Below, piece by piece: positions 7,070 to 15,907 of a DNA stretch of 30,549 bases. The translations under genes were made by a program, and so were the position numbers. The notes under the pieces were generated by a model that was given only the letters and a program-made list of their open reading frames with translations, did not search any database and had not been told where the DNA came from. Position 1 is the stretch's first letter; each line of letters begins with the position of its first letter. Origin of the DNA: a virus; the IMG/VR virus record IMGVR_UViG_3300042924_008538, positions 1-30,549 of that record. One strand, written 5' to 3'.

Positions 7070-7699
7070 TTATGATATTGTTATTTTTTCATCGAAACCT
7101 ATTGGATAATTATTTGGATTACTTAAAGAACTCCCAAAAAGCCCTCCTGCAGCAAAATAATTTCTATAAATATTTATTTTAGTGCCAAGATTAGAATTAT
7201 ATCTACATCCATCCGCAATAATTGTTATATTTACAGGTAATTCTGCAATAATTAAATCTACATTATTCATATCAGTATCAGTTTGCTTGTAACCTGTAGG
7301 AGAGATTGTAGATATTGGTACTTGAAATGTTTGCGAAGTTAATCTCATATCTAAAGGCGATGGACATGGTGGTGCAGGAATAGTACATGATGAATATAAG
7401 TCTACAATTGCATTAGGTGTCATAGTATCTAAATGTATAACTTGTGGTCTTCCATTTGTAAACATTTCTTCAATATATCCACCTTGTAAGTTAGGTGTTA
7501 ATAACCATTCTGAAAATGTGCCATCTTTCCAAGGAAATGCATAAAATTCAATAAACATATCAAAAGTTCCAATTGTTTGATTACATTCGACTTGTAAAAC
7601 ATGTATTAAAAATTCTCTTTGAAATCCATCAGAATCGTTTCCATCTAAATCAACATGTGAAGTTCCAAAAATATTAACATCAAAAGTGGTAAATGGCAT
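7070..7699 (-). CDS. Hypothetical virion protein (209 aa)
   Basis: Lies between the 694-aa and 961-aa structural genes with gaps of 14 and 3 nt, hence part of the same transcript and probably of the virion. It starts MPFTTFDVNIFGTSHVDLDG. Recognisable pieces are only compositional: a strand-rich N-terminal half (FDMFIEFYAFPWKDGTFSEW), a proline and cysteine stretch (CTIPAPPCPSP) and a C-terminal LPVNITIIADGCRYNSN. No membrane segment or enzyme motif. The N-terminal GNDSDGFQREFLIHVLQVEC could form a beta domain. Function unknown. Confidence 0.6.
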   Translation of the reverse strand: MPFTTFDVNIFGTSHVDLDGNDSDGFQREFLIHVLQVECNQTIGTFDMFIEFYAFPWKDGTFSEWLLTPNLQGGYIEEMFTNGRPQVIHLDTMTPNAIVDLYSSCTIPAPPCPSPLDMRLTSQTFQVPISTISPTGYKQTDTDMNNVDLIIAELPVNITIIADGCRYNSNLGTKINIYRNYFAAGGLFGSSLSNPNNYPIGFDEKITIS

Positions 7700-7702
7700 A
7701 TC

Positions 7703-10588
7703 TTAAAAAATTGTTGAAGTAACTGTTGTTGAAGTATCATTTGCAGGTATAGTTAATGTAATAGAATTTTTATGAACACAAAAATCTTCATCAAATAATG
7801 CAATATCAATTGTAATAGTATTTCCTACAATGAAATTAGGATTATCAGTGGCAAAAGTAACATTCTTAAAGAAATTTTGATACCAAGGTGAATCGGTTGC
7901 TCCTGCAGTATTAGCATCTCCACTTGGAGTTAATTGATTAAATCCAAATTCTAAATAATTACTCAATTCAACATCAGGAGTATAATCTGCACCACTATGA
8001 TATCTTTCTTTTGCGACCAAAATAGCATTAGTAAAATTCAAATCTGATATTTTGTAACTTCCTGTTAACGTGCCTAAATATGATGTTGGAGAAGTTAAAT
8101 TCACTTCAAAAACATAAGAATCAATTCCCGAAATAACTCCACTAAAATCATTAGTCAATTTAACCTCCAATTGGAACTCATTATCTCCACAAGTAACAGG
8201 GGTACAATTATCCAAAGGAATAGGGCAATCTATCTCTATGAAGTTATTTGTGCTTGTACAACCATTAGCATCTTCTACAGCAATTATTACAACCTCATCG
8301 TGTTCAGCTTCAAAAGTAACACTTCCACCTTCAGTAGGAATAGTTCCCGAATAATATCCTGTAATAGTATAAGGTGCTTGACCTCCTGAAACTGTCAAAG
8401 TTACATCTGCAAAACCTGTGTTTATACTTTCAATTTGAATACATTCATATGAAAGATTTGCTACTATTACTACACTCTCACAAGTATCTCCTGTAGGTAT
8501 AGGTTCACCTGTTATACATTCAAAATCATTGAAACCAATATAATTTTCAATAGTATTCTCACCATTTTCATTTGTGGAATATTGTACCAATTTTCCTGAG
8601 AAATTCCCTTCTCCACCTGAACCTGAATATCCAATTGTGCCACCTGTAAAAATGGAAGTACATTGAACATTTCCAAAATCAAAACTTAAAAATCCATCGA
8701 TACTATCAAAGCTTTCTGATAAACATTTATCACTCACAACGGTACAAACAACAGTTACTCCTGAAGGAGAATCAATTTCAGTATCACTTTCGCCACCTAA
8801 AGTATATTTTTTGTATGTATGCTTTGGTTTATGAAAAATATTGTTTTTATAAGTATATTGTGCCTCATTCCATATAGTTGTCGCAGGAAGCAATTGTTTT
8901 ACTGCAGAATACCAATAGTCTCCTGTATTATTTATGATTTCAATTCCATAAGGATAATCTAATGCTTTCGTTGGAGCACAATCTAATCCATCTAAATATT
9001 GTTCATAGATAGTATTTAGGAACGGATATTGTCTAATAAATTGCCTTCCAACAGGATTAATAGCTTCGTATGTAATATAGTTTTTAGTAAGAGTAGTATA
9101 TCTTTCATCTATAGCAATAAAAAACTTTCTATAATATTCATAATAAGAAAGTACATCTGATTCTATATATTTTACAGGATTGATAGTTAATTCTAATTCT
9201 TTTGTATTAAAAATCAATCTTGAATCAAAATCTTGATAATTTGTTTCTTGATTTTCAAATTCATAAGTTCTACTTGTTAATTCTTCAGAGTATAACCATC
9301 CTTTCTTATTATCAATAACCTTATCAAATTCTAATCCGTATTGACTTGGAATAATCACACATTTAGTTTGATTATTACTGCATAATTTTGAAACTTTCAC
9401 ATTATCCAAATGAACACAAGCTCCAAAATTGAAATTGGCAAAATTTAAATTGAATTTAGTGAAAGAACCCACTAAATCAGAATTTAAAATGAAGGTGCTC
9501 TTTGTCCAAGAACCTTTAAATCTATTTTCTATATCTACATCTGAAACACAATCTAATCCTAATTCTGTTGAAATTAAATCATTGACAAAAGCGCAATCTT
9601 CTTCAGAACCTGTTGTACCAATTCCATAAGGAACAACCGCTGAATCAAAAGTATATAAATTTTCATCTTGAGCTAAAAGATATGTAGTATCTCCTGTATA
9701 AGAGATAGTTCCACCTGTATAATCTAATATCAATCCTTCTTCATCTGTTAATACAAATGCCTGAGCATTAACAGCTAAATCACCTAAAACTTCTAATATA
9801 GTTCTTGTATCAGTTTGAAGATATTCAATCAATTTTCCACAATCAATTTGTGCAAACCAATCAAATTCAAAAAGATATTGACAATTAGATTCTATAACAA
9901 AACTTTCTCCTGATAACTGATTAAAGTTTAATTGAACGTTTATATCACCGCATTCACATGAACCATCATCAATTACTGCAATAAGGTCATAATTTACTGC
10001 AACAGGATTTGTACATCCTGAAGCAAAAATACAAGACCCATCATTATAATCAGCATTAGGATTATAATTTACTGCAAGAGGATTTGTGCAGCCAAATACA
10101 GGCTTTAACAATGAACAACTACCATCATCAAAATTTGCATTAGGATTGAATTCATAATAAAGCGGATTAGTACAACCCGAAATTACTTCATATCCTTGAA
10201 CAAATATATCACAATATGAAAAATCTTCAGTAGGATTAGGTGTCAATAATACATGACTACAAGTATGTTCATAAAAACAATCTTCAACTCTTATTTTTAC
10301 TTTTATGTTTATAACGACATTAATAGGTTCAGTTGAAGGATAATAAAAATTGAAATTAAAAGTATCTCCTGTTGAAGTAATGTACTGTGTCTCGGAAATA
10401 GAAGCATCTTGAAGATTAACAACAGGTAAATCTCTTACTCTATCCACAATAACTTCACCTGAAATAGGGAATCCGTAGGTGTTGAAAATTTCAACATCTA
10501 ATTGCCCTTGAACCAACCCATTTACTAAATCAGGCGTGGAATCATAAGTTACCGTTTGTTTTATTCTTACATTCTGTAAACAAGCCAT
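7703..10588 (-). CDS. Large tail or adhesin-type virion protein with GCTNP repeats and a SprB-like segment (961 aa)
   Basis: A multidomain structural protein. Residues 138-211 hold three 21-residue units GCTNP(x)12DGSC. Around 725-785 lies a SprB-repeat-like segment (TVSGGQAPYTITGYYSG, then AVEDANGCTS). Both motifs are common in Bacteroidetes surface adhesins and secreted proteins; the Asp- and Asn-rich GCTNP unit may bind Ca2+ and its paired Cys could form disulfides. The middle (about 230-640) has a region ending FNLNFANFNFGACVHLDNVKVSKLC that looks like a jelly-roll, then a Tyr-rich part (SYYEYYRKFFIAIDERY, YPYGIEIINNTGDYWYSAVKQLLP). The C-terminal 170 residues are beta-rich. No membrane segment or signal peptide. 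The gene is tightly packed within the virion operon. A host-binding role is inferred. Confidence 0.7.
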   Translation of the reverse strand: MACLQNVRIKQTVTYDSTPDLVNGLVQGQLDVEIFNTYGFPISGEVIVDRVRDLPVVNLQDASISETQYITSTGDTFNFNFYYPSTEPINVVINIKVKIRVEDCFYEHTCSHVLLTPNPTEDFSYCDIFVQGYEVISGCTNPLYYEFNPNANFDDGSCSLLKPVFGCTNPLAVNYNPNADYNDGSCIFASGCTNPVAVNYDLIAVIDDGSCECGDINVQLNFNQLSGESFVIESNCQYLFEFDWFAQIDCGKLIEYLQTDTRTILEVLGDLAVNAQAFVLTDEEGLILDYTGGTISYTGDTTYLLAQDENLYTFDSAVVPYGIGTTGSEEDCAFVNDLISTELGLDCVSDVDIENRFKGSWTKSTFILNSDLVGSFTKFNLNFANFNFGACVHLDNVKVSKLCSNNQTKCVIIPSQYGLEFDKVIDNKKGWLYSEELTSRTYEFENQETNYQDFDSRLIFNTKELELTINPVKYIESDVLSYYEYYRKFFIAIDERYTTLTKNYITYEAINPVGRQFIRQYPFLNTIYEQYLDGLDCAPTKALDYPYGIEIINNTGDYWYSAVKQLLPATTIWNEAQYTYKNNIFHKPKHTYKKYTLGGESDTEIDSPSGVTVVCTVVSDKCLSESFDSIDGFLSFDFGNVQCTSIFTGGTIGYSGSGGEGNFSGKLVQYSTNENGENTIENYIGFNDFECITGEPIPTGDTCESVVIVANLSYECIQIESINTGFADVTLTVSGGQAPYTITGYYSGTIPTEGGSVTFEAEHDEVVIIAVEDANGCTSTNNFIEIDCPIPLDNCTPVTCGDNEFQLEVKLTNDFSGVISGIDSYVFEVNLTSPTSYLGTLTGSYKISDLNFTNAILVAKERYHSGADYTPDVELSNYLEFGFNQLTPSGDANTAGATDSPWYQNFFKNVTFATDNPNFIVGNTITIDIALFDEDFCVHKNSITLTIPANDTSTTVTSTIF
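9956..10177 (-). repeat. Three GCTNP...DGSC coding repeats
   Basis: Three protein units of exactly 21 residues (138-158, 166-186, 191-211 of the 961-aa protein), each from GCTNP to DGSC, with spacers of 7 and 4 residues. Units 2 and 3 share near-identical DNA over about 30 bases (around 9988-10018 and 10070-10100), which suggests a fairly recent duplication; unit 1 is more diverged. They are translated domains, not a CRISPR or regulatory array. Confidence 0.85.
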
Positions 10589-10589
10589 A

Positions 10590-13265
10590 TTATGGTAATA
10601 CTATTTTTGTTTCTGTGACATTATCACCTAATTGTCTCGGATTAACTGTCATATTTGTAAATGATTCAGTGTATTCACATCCATTTGTAAATGTTACATC
10701 AATATCAATATCAAATGAAATAGTTGTTGGTATTGGTTGAGCAGGGTCAGCTTCACATAAAGCACTGAAATCTAAATCAACTGTTTCTACTCCTGCAAGT
10801 AAGTTAAATGTTGTAATTACAGGTGAGCCTACAACATAAGCATCATCTCCACCATTACCTGTAATTGTTAATTGTACTGTGTCTATAATATGTCCTGCAG
10901 GAAGTGGGTCTAAATCGAAGACAACGTTTACTTTACCTGAACATGGTGATTCTAAAGTAACACTTGTTGTTTCAACTGACATATCTATAGTTATGGCTTC
11001 ACATTCTACTTCTTCAGGCAGAGGACAATCTATCAACACACTTTCGGTTACTTCACAGCCAAAAATATCGTAAACTGTTATAGTTGCAAATTCACCATCG
11101 TTTATTATATCCCCATCTTCAATTCCTGTTGAAGAAACTCCATTATGTGTTACTGAAACTGTTGCAGTACCATCATTTTGACCGAATTCGTCAAGATTAC
11201 AGATATATGTAATAGTTGCAAATAAGTCTGTGGTCAAACATGGGTCAACACATTCAATTGTAACATTATATGTATCAGAAACACATCCATTTTCATCTGT
11301 ACCATAAATAGCAAATGTATCGCCTGTGGAAACAATTTGACCATCTGTTGCACCTGAAATTGAAACAACTCCCTTTCCCCCATAAGAATTTATATGCAAA
11401 ACCGCAGTATCCCCACTTGCATTGCAATCATACCAAATATCTAATATGATATTAGTGCAACCTGTGAATATTGTTGGAGTAGAGCAAATTTTTAAAACTT
11501 TATCTGAAATAGGTAAAGGACATCCACAATCATCCAAAAATATTTCAGGATAAGGGTCTGTAACAGTTTCACCTGAAACAGTGAAACATTCATTATGAAT
11601 CAAATTGTTATCAACTATATCATAAGCTAAATTAACTCCTGTCATTTCCCAATTTTGTTCAAAAAGAACTTTATAACTTTCTACATTTTCAGTATAAGTT
11701 AAAGTAGTTCCTGTAAATTCACTTGGGAATAAATTTACATACTTATAAAAATATGATAAACCTCTATCTAATTTACCGTATCTTTGAAAATAATCAATTT
11801 CGTTATCAGGATAAAATTTTGGATAACCTTCCTCATCTATAGGTAGAGTATTAATATCAAATGTAACATTTGGGTTTATAAGGTTATAATAAAATCTTAA
11901 TTTATCAACGTCTACAGGTTTTTTTGCTCTGATGACATATTCATTAAAATCAACTATTTCTTGAGGAATCCCTAAGAAATTTAACATAAAATCTATAGCA
12001 TTCCTTGTTCCTTTTGATTTAAATACCCAAGCAGAGTTTAATGCTAATAATCTCAATAAATCATTTGGAAGTGGTGGATTAATGTTCATGTCCCATCCTA
12101 AAGATTTAATAAAATCAAAAAGCAATGCTTCAGGCATACTATCTCTTTTTGTATAAGTTACTGAATTCAAAGTTCTAATACCTTCTATATAATAGTTGAT
12201 ATCGTCTAAATTTCTTCCATATACTATTAAAAGTCTATTGACTTCGCCATAAGTGGGGTATTCTGCATTAAGGTCTTCCAAAGTAACACTTTGCACACTT
12301 TCGGGGACTAATTTTCTCATTAAGAGATTACCCTTTTTATCATCAAATTTTTTAGCAAATTCAACTAAGTCTGCCACATAGATATCATAAAAAGCTGAAA
12401 CTATATCAAGATTATAATCATCTGCTTTAGGAAATTGTAGTTCCAAGTTATAATCTAAAAACAATCCACCATCAACTTCTTCAGTTGTTTGAAAGATTGC
12501 GCTGAAATTATTATCTTTGTTCAAAAGATATGCTTCAAAATCATCTAAGGAATCATAAAAAAGATTTATCTCAGAATCCATAGGTTTAATATAGAATTCT
12601 TTAGAACTGTTTCCAAGGTCAAAAGGATTTCCTTTGATTTTTATTTTGACAAAATCGTTTGTAGTTGTTTGAGAAGGAGTGAAATTCAAAATAGGATATT
12701 TCACTCCATCAACTACTAATTCATATTTATTAAAATTTTTGGTTAAATTTCTTAATGAAGGAATTCTTTCATCGGGAAATTTATAGTCAGGATTGCTTTG
12801 ATGATAGATTCCAAAAGGATTTGAAAAGAAACTTACATTTGCAGAAAATGTAGTTGTTTCATCAATAAAATAATATCCCGAATTAATTATATTTTGACCT
12901 ATAACTCCTAAAACATTTGTTTTTGAGTATATAGATGCAGGATATGTTAAAAGAATTGTTTCTAAAGAAACTCTTACTAATTCCAAAAGAGAACTATACT
13001 TTGAAAAATACTTTGGATTTGTTTTATCCAAATAAAGTTTTAATGACTTCTCAGGATTGAATACAGTATTCTTTAAAGAAACAGTCTCTACGTTTTCTAA
13101 AGTGTAAAACGTAGAGAATTTTGGAGGTAAAAAGGTTCTTGCTCTTGGTGGATTTAAATTTGTAGTGACTTCCACTCCGCCAATTGTAGATATTACAGTT
13201 GCGGTATTATTTAGTGCTAAGTCATTAGTTTTGTGTGGAACTTCTCCTACATATTTTTCAGCCAT
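10590..13265 (-). CDS. Baseplate protein with tail protein I-like region and SprB-like C-terminal domains (891 aa)
   Basis: Residues about 395-445 (NDLLRLLALNSAWVFKSKGT, then RNAIDFMLNFLGIP) resemble the core of phage tail protein I (P2 gpI family), where a helical W..K.KGT signature precedes a segment linking the baseplate to the fibres. The N-terminal 390 residues are structural-looking with no recognised motif. The C-terminal third carries beta domains with SprB-like endings: YGTDENGCVSDTYNV near 650, VYDIFGCEVTESVLIDCP near 735, and a final all-beta domain. The start codon shares the TAATG junction with the stop of the upstream gene, indicating translational coupling. I infer a baseplate-to-fibre adaptor. 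A 12-bp perfect hairpin lies in the mRNA near residues 50-61. Confidence 0.65.
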   Translation of the reverse strand: MAEKYVGEVPHKTNDLALNNTATVISTIGGVEVTTNLNPPRARTFLPPKFSTFYTLENVETVSLKNTVFNPEKSLKLYLDKTNPKYFSKYSSLLELVRVSLETILLTYPASIYSKTNVLGVIGQNIINSGYYFIDETTTFSANVSFFSNPFGIYHQSNPDYKFPDERIPSLRNLTKNFNKYELVVDGVKYPILNFTPSQTTTNDFVKIKIKGNPFDLGNSSKEFYIKPMDSEINLFYDSLDDFEAYLLNKDNNFSAIFQTTEEVDGGLFLDYNLELQFPKADDYNLDIVSAFYDIYVADLVEFAKKFDDKKGNLLMRKLVPESVQSVTLEDLNAEYPTYGEVNRLLIVYGRNLDDINYYIEGIRTLNSVTYTKRDSMPEALLFDFIKSLGWDMNINPPLPNDLLRLLALNSAWVFKSKGTRNAIDFMLNFLGIPQEIVDFNEYVIRAKKPVDVDKLRFYYNLINPNVTFDINTLPIDEEGYPKFYPDNEIDYFQRYGKLDRGLSYFYKYVNLFPSEFTGTTLTYTENVESYKVLFEQNWEMTGVNLAYDIVDNNLIHNECFTVSGETVTDPYPEIFLDDCGCPLPISDKVLKICSTPTIFTGCTNIILDIWYDCNASGDTAVLHINSYGGKGVVSISGATDGQIVSTGDTFAIYGTDENGCVSDTYNVTIECVDPCLTTDLFATITYICNLDEFGQNDGTATVSVTHNGVSSTGIEDGDIINDGEFATITVYDIFGCEVTESVLIDCPLPEEVECEAITIDMSVETTSVTLESPCSGKVNVVFDLDPLPAGHIIDTVQLTITGNGGDDAYVVGSPVITTFNLLAGVETVDLDFSALCEADPAQPIPTTISFDIDIDVTFTNGCEYTESFTNMTVNPRQLGDNVTETKIVLP
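13085..13117 (-). other. Perfect 12-bp inverted repeat inside a coding gene
   Basis: TCTCTACGTTTT (13085-13096) and AAAACGTAGAGA (13106-13117) are perfect reverse complements with a 9-nt loop. They lie about 150 nt into the 891-aa gene and would form a stable hairpin in its mRNA. No T-run follows, so a terminator is unlikely. Confidence 0.7.
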
Positions 13266-14167
13266 TATAAGTTACTAATATTATTGAAATCTTTTGAAAA
13301 GTCTATTGTTTCTTTTTCTTCTTTTACTTCATACAATTTTTCTGCGCCAACCTCATCCTTGATAACATATTCAGTAAACTGTTTGTAAATCTGATTATTC
13401 TCATTATAGTAAGTTCTTGTTCCATCTGCAACAGCTTTAGTTTGATTTCCAAACAATCCAATTGCCAATGTATCAAAGTCATGTTCTACTAATTCTATTT
13501 CCAAATGAATTGGGTCAAATATTGTAGGAATCAAAAATACTTCTTGATTCGGCAATCCAATAAATGGCACTGCATTTGGTTTTACTGAAGGGGCAGAAGA
13601 TGGCGTTACGGTACAAAAAACTAAAGTGCTATTATCATTCAATCGATATTTTACAGATTTCTGATTAGTATTATTCAAAGTTTCACTTATAGGTTCTACT
13701 TTGTTATTAGATGTAATAATTCTAAAAAGATTTTGAATTTTCTTTTCATCCGCACTTGTATTTGTAGTCACATACTCAATTCTATATCCAATTAAATTAC
13801 TATTTTCAAATTTAGAAACATCTTCAGCAGGAATTGATGATAAATCAAATAACACCCCTCTGATATCAGGTTTTGAAGCTAATACACCGCAATCTGTAAT
13901 TCTTACTCTTAATCTTCTTGGTCTTATAATAATATTATAAAATCCTTTTTTATTAAATATAGAAGTTGGTAAAATAAGATTGTATAATCCTCCAAGAATT
14001 AATCCTGAATCCGTAGGGTCATCAAGTTTTTCTAAAACTTGTGCAGGATTTAAAGATAAAACTTCAGTAGTGTTAGTTGCTCTATCAGTACTGTACATAT
14101 AAAAAATTTCACAATCTTGTACTCTAAAATCAGCACTTCTTTTTGTTCCAAATACGCCTGTTGCCAT
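13265..14167 (-). CDS. Hypothetical baseplate or tail protein (300 aa)
   Basis: First gene of a second virion transcript, with a late-type motif 28 nt upstream. It starts MATGVFGTKRSADFRVQDCE and has a positively charged stretch, IIIRPRRLRVRITDCG, near residue 95. The segment around 205-225 (VPFIGLPNQEVFLIPTIFDP) is hydrophobic but looks like beta structure rather than a membrane helix. The last 40 residues are rich in Lys and Glu. No family recognised. TAATG coupling to the 891-aa gene suggests that the two products are made in a fixed ratio and may assemble together. Function inferred from position only. Confidence 0.65.
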   Translation of the reverse strand: MATGVFGTKRSADFRVQDCEIFYMYSTDRATNTTEVLSLNPAQVLEKLDDPTDSGLILGGLYNLILPTSIFNKKGFYNIIIRPRRLRVRITDCGVLASKPDIRGVLFDLSSIPAEDVSKFENSNLIGYRIEYVTTNTSADEKKIQNLFRIITSNNKVEPISETLNNTNQKSVKYRLNDNSTLVFCTVTPSSAPSVKPNAVPFIGLPNQEVFLIPTIFDPIHLEIELVEHDFDTLAIGLFGNQTKAVADGTRTYYNENNQIYKQFTEYVIKDEVGAEKLYEVKEEKETIDFSKDFNNISNL

Positions 14168-14187
14168 TATGTTTTTTTTATTTTAAT

Positions 14188-14196
14188 ATAAATATC
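14188..14196 (-). promoter_or_regulatory. Late-type motif GATATTTAT inside the virion cluster
   Basis: AGATATTTATATTAAAATAAAA on the minus strand is in the 46-nt gap between 14214 and 14167, with the core ATATTTAT 28 nt before the ATG. It follows a hairpin at 14212-14246, consistent with the end of one late transcript and the start of the next. Confidence 0.65.
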
Positions 14197-14211
14197 TAAT
14201 TTCAAATTTCA

Positions 14212-14246
14212 AATCAAAATTTTTTTACATTAAAGAAATTTTGATT
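14212..14246 (-). terminator. Possible weak terminator hairpin spanning a stop codon
   Basis: AATCAAAATTT (14212-14222) and AAATTTTGATT (14236-14246) are a perfect 11-bp inverted repeat with a 13-nt loop, covering the stop codon of the gene at 14214-15065. The stem has only two G/C pairs and no long T-run follows, so termination would be partial at best. Its place directly before a late-type promoter supports a transcript boundary. Confidence 0.35.
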
Positions 14247-15065
14247 ATATCTTACCAATTGTTCAACAGAATCTATTTCAGACATCCTTAAATGTCTTTC
14301 ATTTACATTCACTGTTCCTCTATCAAAAAGTAATTCATTTTCAATTGTAGGCTCTGCTACAACATTTAAATATTTTTCTTCATGAATTAGAGCCATCAGC
14401 ACAGTATTATAATCTCTAAAACCTTTAGTGTAATATTTGAAAGTTGTATATGGTACTTCTGAATATTCACCTGTTAAAGGATTTTGAACCAATTTATTGT
14501 ATAAAAATGTTTCATAAATAATTCCTGTATTAGTAACATAATTTCCTGAATTATCTAATTGCCCTCCAATAACATAAATGATACTGTCAGTTGTAATAGT
14601 TAAAACTCCTGTGAATTCATCAGAAGGACTATCAGAAACATTTAACCCTACAACATAAGGATTATTTTGACTATACATTTGAACAAACTCTATTTGAGAT
14701 TCTGTTGTACCTGTAACTAAATATTCATCAAAAGTATAATAGTATTCAACATTCAAACCTGTTTTTCTTGTGAAATAATCAGGTTCTGAATTAATTAAAT
14801 CATCTGCAGCAATAAATTCTTCATTTGTGAATAAGCCTATATTCTCAAATGTCTGAGTAAAATAAATAGGAAAATAAATAAAACTTCTATCTATTTTCCC
14901 ATATTTTTCATTTTTATTAACATATGCATCCGCACCTAAAGGTACTGATTCAATATGATTCCCATGTTCATCAGTATTAACAGTTGTATCTATTCCTGCT
15001 CTGATTATAGGATAATCCCTATTTATAAAAGGTTCTAATGATATTTTTTTATATATTTTTATCAT
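14214..15065 (-). CDS. Hypothetical baseplate or tail protein (283 aa)
   Basis: Last gene of the first virion transcript. It begins MIKIYKKISLEPFINRDYPI and has a Gly- and Thr-poor beta-rich core (GVLTITTDSIIYVIGGQLDN). The C-terminus is a probable helical tail (RHLRMSEIDSVEQLVRYNQ, ending FFNVKKF). The ATG overlaps the stop of the upstream gene by 4 nt (ATGA), so translation is coupled. No family recognised, no membrane segment. By synteny with T4-type phages, genes after gp6 and gp7 encode further wedge or fibre-attachment proteins; this is the only basis for the role. Confidence 0.65.
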   Translation of the reverse strand: MIKIYKKISLEPFINRDYPIIRAGIDTTVNTDEHGNHIESVPLGADAYVNKNEKYGKIDRSFIYFPIYFTQTFENIGLFTNEEFIAADDLINSEPDYFTRKTGLNVEYYYTFDEYLVTGTTESQIEFVQMYSQNNPYVVGLNVSDSPSDEFTGVLTITTDSIIYVIGGQLDNSGNYVTNTGIIYETFLYNKLVQNPLTGEYSEVPYTTFKYYTKGFRDYNTVLMALIHEEKYLNVVAEPTIENELLFDRGTVNVNERHLRMSEIDSVEQLVRYNQNFFNVKKF

Positions 15066-15907
15066 GAAATTCTAATTGGATACAATGTTATTGTTAAAGT
15101 GTTACCTGTTACATTTATAGTTCTATAATTTGTTCCTGTTGATGAGTCTAAACTTGTTATTGAATAAACATTATTATTATTTATGCTCGATAACAAATAT
15201 TTTACACTATTATAATTGTTATATAAATTTATAGGTAAAGTTGGGGCAAAAGGGTTCACAAAACCATCTGTAGTATCATATGCCATCAAAGGAGTGATTA
15301 TACCATCTGCAGCATTGTTATATGTTGCAGTCATATAAAACTTCTTTGGATAAGATGTAGAAGTGTTTTTAAACCAATAAAGATAATAGCCTTCAGATAA
15401 GCCTTTTCTTATAGTTACAGGGTCAACCAATCTATAAGAAATCGGCATTGCCGAAACTGATAATAAATTGCCGTTTATATCTCTTTGGTCTTCGTTTAAC
15501 TGATTATAAATTATCTGTTGAAACATTAATCGTTTATCAGAAGGATTTGCCGAATCATAAAAATTTAATTTAATAAAAGAATTTTTAAAACGATTTCTAA
15601 AGAATTTAACATCGCTATCTGAATAACCTAAATTGAAAGTTGAAGTAGGAATTGTATCCCCATAATAAAGAGGGGTGCTTCCAAAATTATTCAAATTTAT
15701 AATAATCTCATTTATTCCATTAAAAGGATAGAATCTAACTTTTTCATAATCGTCAATAGGATTAACAGATTCACCTGTTGCATCATTAAGAAACTGATTT
15801 TCGGCAATTTCAGAATTATCCATAGGAGAAAAATTTTGTCCTATGGGAATTTTTATAAAGTTATTTTCTTGACTTAAATTATTTAAACTTAATTTATATT
15901 TTTCCAT
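15062..15907 (-). CDS. Hypothetical baseplate or tail protein (281 aa)
   Basis: Shares overlapping start and stop codons with both neighbours (ATGA downstream, TAATG upstream). The sequence starts MEKYKLSLNNLSQENNFIKI and shows a hydrophilic N-terminal third, a beta-looking middle (DGITEIIINL-like strand pattern, read as FNGINEIIINLNNFG), a segment YRLVDPVTIRKGLSEGYYLYW around 165-185, and a Ser/Thr/Asn-rich C-terminus ending in strands (YRTINVTGNTLTITLYPIRI). Nothing identifies a function beyond membership of the virion operon. Confidence 0.65.
   Translation of the reverse strand: MEKYKLSLNNLSQENNFIKIPIGQNFSPMDNSEIAENQFLNDATGESVNPIDDYEKVRFYPFNGINEIIINLNNFGSTPLYYGDTIPTSTFNLGYSDSDVKFFRNRFKNSFIKLNFYDSANPSDKRLMFQQIIYNQLNEDQRDINGNLLSVSAMPISYRLVDPVTIRKGLSEGYYLYWFKNTSTSYPKKFYMTATYNNAADGIITPLMAYDTTDGFVNPFAPTLPINLYNNYNSVKYLLSSINNNNVYSITSLDSSTGTNYRTINVTGNTLTITLYPIRIS

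Noticed and set aside
7165-7176. ATAAATATTTAT as another late-type promoter
   Set aside because: It lies inside the 209-aa coding gene, about 110 nt from the next start, and has no G before the core; treated as background.
9956-10177. A tandem DNA repeat or CRISPR-like array
   Set aside because: The repeats are in frame, translate to 21-residue GCTNP units and have spacers of only 12-21 nt.
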